A stretch of DNA of 64,000 bases from Rhodobacteraceae bacterium Alg231-30 (GTDB lineage Bacteria; Pseudomonadota; Alphaproteobacteria; Rhodobacterales; Rhodobacteraceae): NCBI GenBank assembly GCA_900143615.1, contig FREU01000001.1, forward strand, positions 768,767 to 832,766. The letters are read 5' to 3'. The notes beneath the pieces are model-generated. The model was given only the letters and a program-made list of their open reading frames with translations. It did no database searches and was not told where the DNA came from. This document shows positions 62,951 to 64,000 of this stretch, piece by piece. Position numbers and translations under genes: made by a program. Each line of letters starts with the position of its first letter. The stretch's first letter is position 1.

Positions 62951-64000
62951 GTGACTGCTGATCTTGATTGCATTGACCTGACAAAACAGTTTTCAGGTGT
63001 TACCGCCGTTGACCAAGTATCTTTCTCGGTTCCGCCGGGATCGTTCTTTTCCATCCTCGGACCGTCAGGCTGTGGCAAGACGACAATTATGCGCATGATC
63101 GCTGGGTTTCTTGAGCCGACGGATGGTGACATTCTGATCAAAGGGAAATCGGTTCTAAATGTGCCGCCGAATAAACGCCCGGTAAATATGGTGTTCCAAC
63201 ATCTAGCGCTATTCCCGATGATGAATATTGCCGATAACATTGGCTATGGTTTGCGACGGGCTGGCATGGGCAAAACTGAGATTGCCTATAAAGTTGACGA
63301 AGCGCTGGAGCGCATTGGTTTGCCCGGAATCGGTGCGCGCAAGGTAGACGAGCTTTCAGGCGGGCAGAAGCAGCGTGTCGCCATTGCCCGCTGTATGGTT
63401 CTTGAGCCGGATGTTCTCTTGCTGGACGAGCCGCTCGGGGCGCTTGACCTCAAACTGCGCGAACGCATGAAGGTCGAGCTAAAATCTCTGCAAGCAGCTT
63501 TTGACACGACGTTCGTTTACATTACTCACGATCAATCCGAAGCGCTTGTCATGTCCGACAAAATTGCCGTCATGAACAATGGCAGTTTTGAACAAGTCGG
63601 AACTGCACGTGATTTGTACTATCGCCCTGATACGGCCTTTGTGGCGGGTTTTGTCGGCGACAGTAACCGCTGGCGTGGCCAAGTTACTAAAACCGAGGGG
63701 CATTGTCTCGAGCTGCGTACAGAAACTGGCATGACGTTGCGCGGGGTCGCAAACGGCCGCGCTCTTTCAGTTGGTGAGCAAGTCGATGTGTTTGTCCGCC
63801 CAGAAGCTGTTCGCATTGCGCATGAACAGGCAGAGCTGAGCCGTTTTGACAATCAGATTTCCGGCAAGGTGACTTCCCTGTTGTTTAATGGAGCCGCCAG
63901 TAGAGTAATTGTTTCCAGCGACGCTGGGCTTGGTGAGGTCGAAGTTAATCTACCGCAGTCAGGTGAATTTGCGGATCTTGTCAAAGGCTCGGACGTACAT
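62951..64000 (+). CDS. ABC transporter ATPase, PotA-like (partial, cut by window end)
   Basis: It starts at a GTG (62951) after GGAGGTC. The ATPase has Walker A GPSGCGKTT, the Q-loop FQHLALFPMMNIADN, the signature LSGGQKQRVAIARCM, Walker B LLLDEPLGALD and the switch ITHDQSEAL. The C-terminal TOBE domain begins near VAGFVGDSNRWRGQV and FVRPEAVRI. Family and order match polyamine transporters. The 3' end and the permease genes lie beyond the window. Confidence 0.9.
   Translation, partial: MTADLDCIDLTKQFSGVTAVDQVSFSVPPGSFFSILGPSGCGKTTIMRMIAGFLEPTDGDILIKGKSVLNVPPNKRPVNMVFQHLALFPMMNIADNIGYGLRRAGMGKTEIAYKVDEALERIGLPGIGARKVDELSGGQKQRVAIARCMVLEPDVLLLDEPLGALDLKLRERMKVELKSLQAAFDTTFVYITHDQSEALVMSDKIAVMNNGSFEQVGTARDLYYRPDTAFVAGFVGDSNRWRGQVTKTEGHCLELRTETGMTLRGVANGRALSVGEQVDVFVRPEAVRIAHEQAELSRFDNQISGKVTSLLFNGAASRVIVSSDAGLGEVEVNLPQSGEFADLVKGSDVH

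Noticed and set aside
1-64000. CRISPR array
   Set aside because: No series of regularly spaced short repeats was seen; the only direct repeat pair found is the 39-mer at two distant sites.

Overview
The window looks like a chromosomal segment of a marine alphaproteobacterium of the Rhodobacterales (Roseobacter group). This rests on the dense set of tripartite tricarboxylate (TTT) and TRAP solute transporters, the sulfatase, the gene neighbourhoods and the coding style. No rRNA or ribosomal protein gene is present to confirm it, so the placement is an inference.

Positions 1 to about 17.7 kb form an accessory, recombined region. It starts with the tail of a plasmid- or phage-type primase/helicase gene, followed by an EVE-HNH modification-dependent restriction enzyme, a fragment resembling an ADP-ribosyltransferase, a stand-alone DnaG-type zinc-finger protein and a 1705-residue exonuclease-RecQ-UvrD fusion. 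A DUF4011-type helicase cut by an IS3-family remnant comes next. Then two convergent mini-operons (10.2-16.3 kb) encode three radical SAM proteins, a P-loop kinase, a sulfotransferase, a family 2 glycosyltransferase and a UDP-xylose synthase-like enzyme. This seven-gene module is bracketed by two near-identical 39-bp direct repeats and is the best candidate for an undescribed system. Three broken tyrosine recombinases lie just beyond it.

From 17.9 to 21.6 kb there are a periplasmic sulfatase, two small unknown-function genes (DUF4345, DUF302) and a broken phage/plasmid gene. From 21.7 to 30.9 kb there is a catabolic locus for a four-carbon acid sugar: a GntR regulator, two dehydrogenases, a complete TTT transporter, a monooxygenase-fold protein, a metallo-hydrolase, OtnK-type kinase and OtnC-type decarboxylase. 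A GntR-type palindrome sits inside the divergent promoter.

A tRNA-Arg(TCT) gene with a good promoter (31.3 kb) is followed by an AT-rich region (31.7-39.2 kb). It carries an OmpA-like protein, an unusual STAS-nucleotidyltransferase fusion, a cellulose-synthase-like membrane glycosyltransferase, a DUF3131 protein and a CsgG-like lipoprotein with a peptidoglycan-binding domain. This is probably an exopolysaccharide (beta-glucan type) locus.

From 39.4 to 52.8 kb is a quinate/shikimate-type catabolic locus: 3-dehydroshikimate dehydratase of the fused QuiC type, type II dehydroquinate dehydratase, shikimate dehydrogenase-like protein and a second TTT transporter under a TetR regulator. Interleaved are a TPP enzyme, an acylating aldehyde dehydrogenase, a TIM-barrel isomerase and an HMG-CoA lyase-like enzyme. 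From 52.9 to 61.6 kb an RpiR regulator diverges from an operon of N-formylglutamate amidohydrolase-like protein, TRAP transporter, glutamine synthetase-like ligase, aldehyde dehydrogenase and iron alcohol dehydrogenase. This suggests catabolism of an amine or amino alcohol through gamma-glutamyl intermediates. The window ends in a polyamine-type ABC transporter (binding protein and a cut ATPase).
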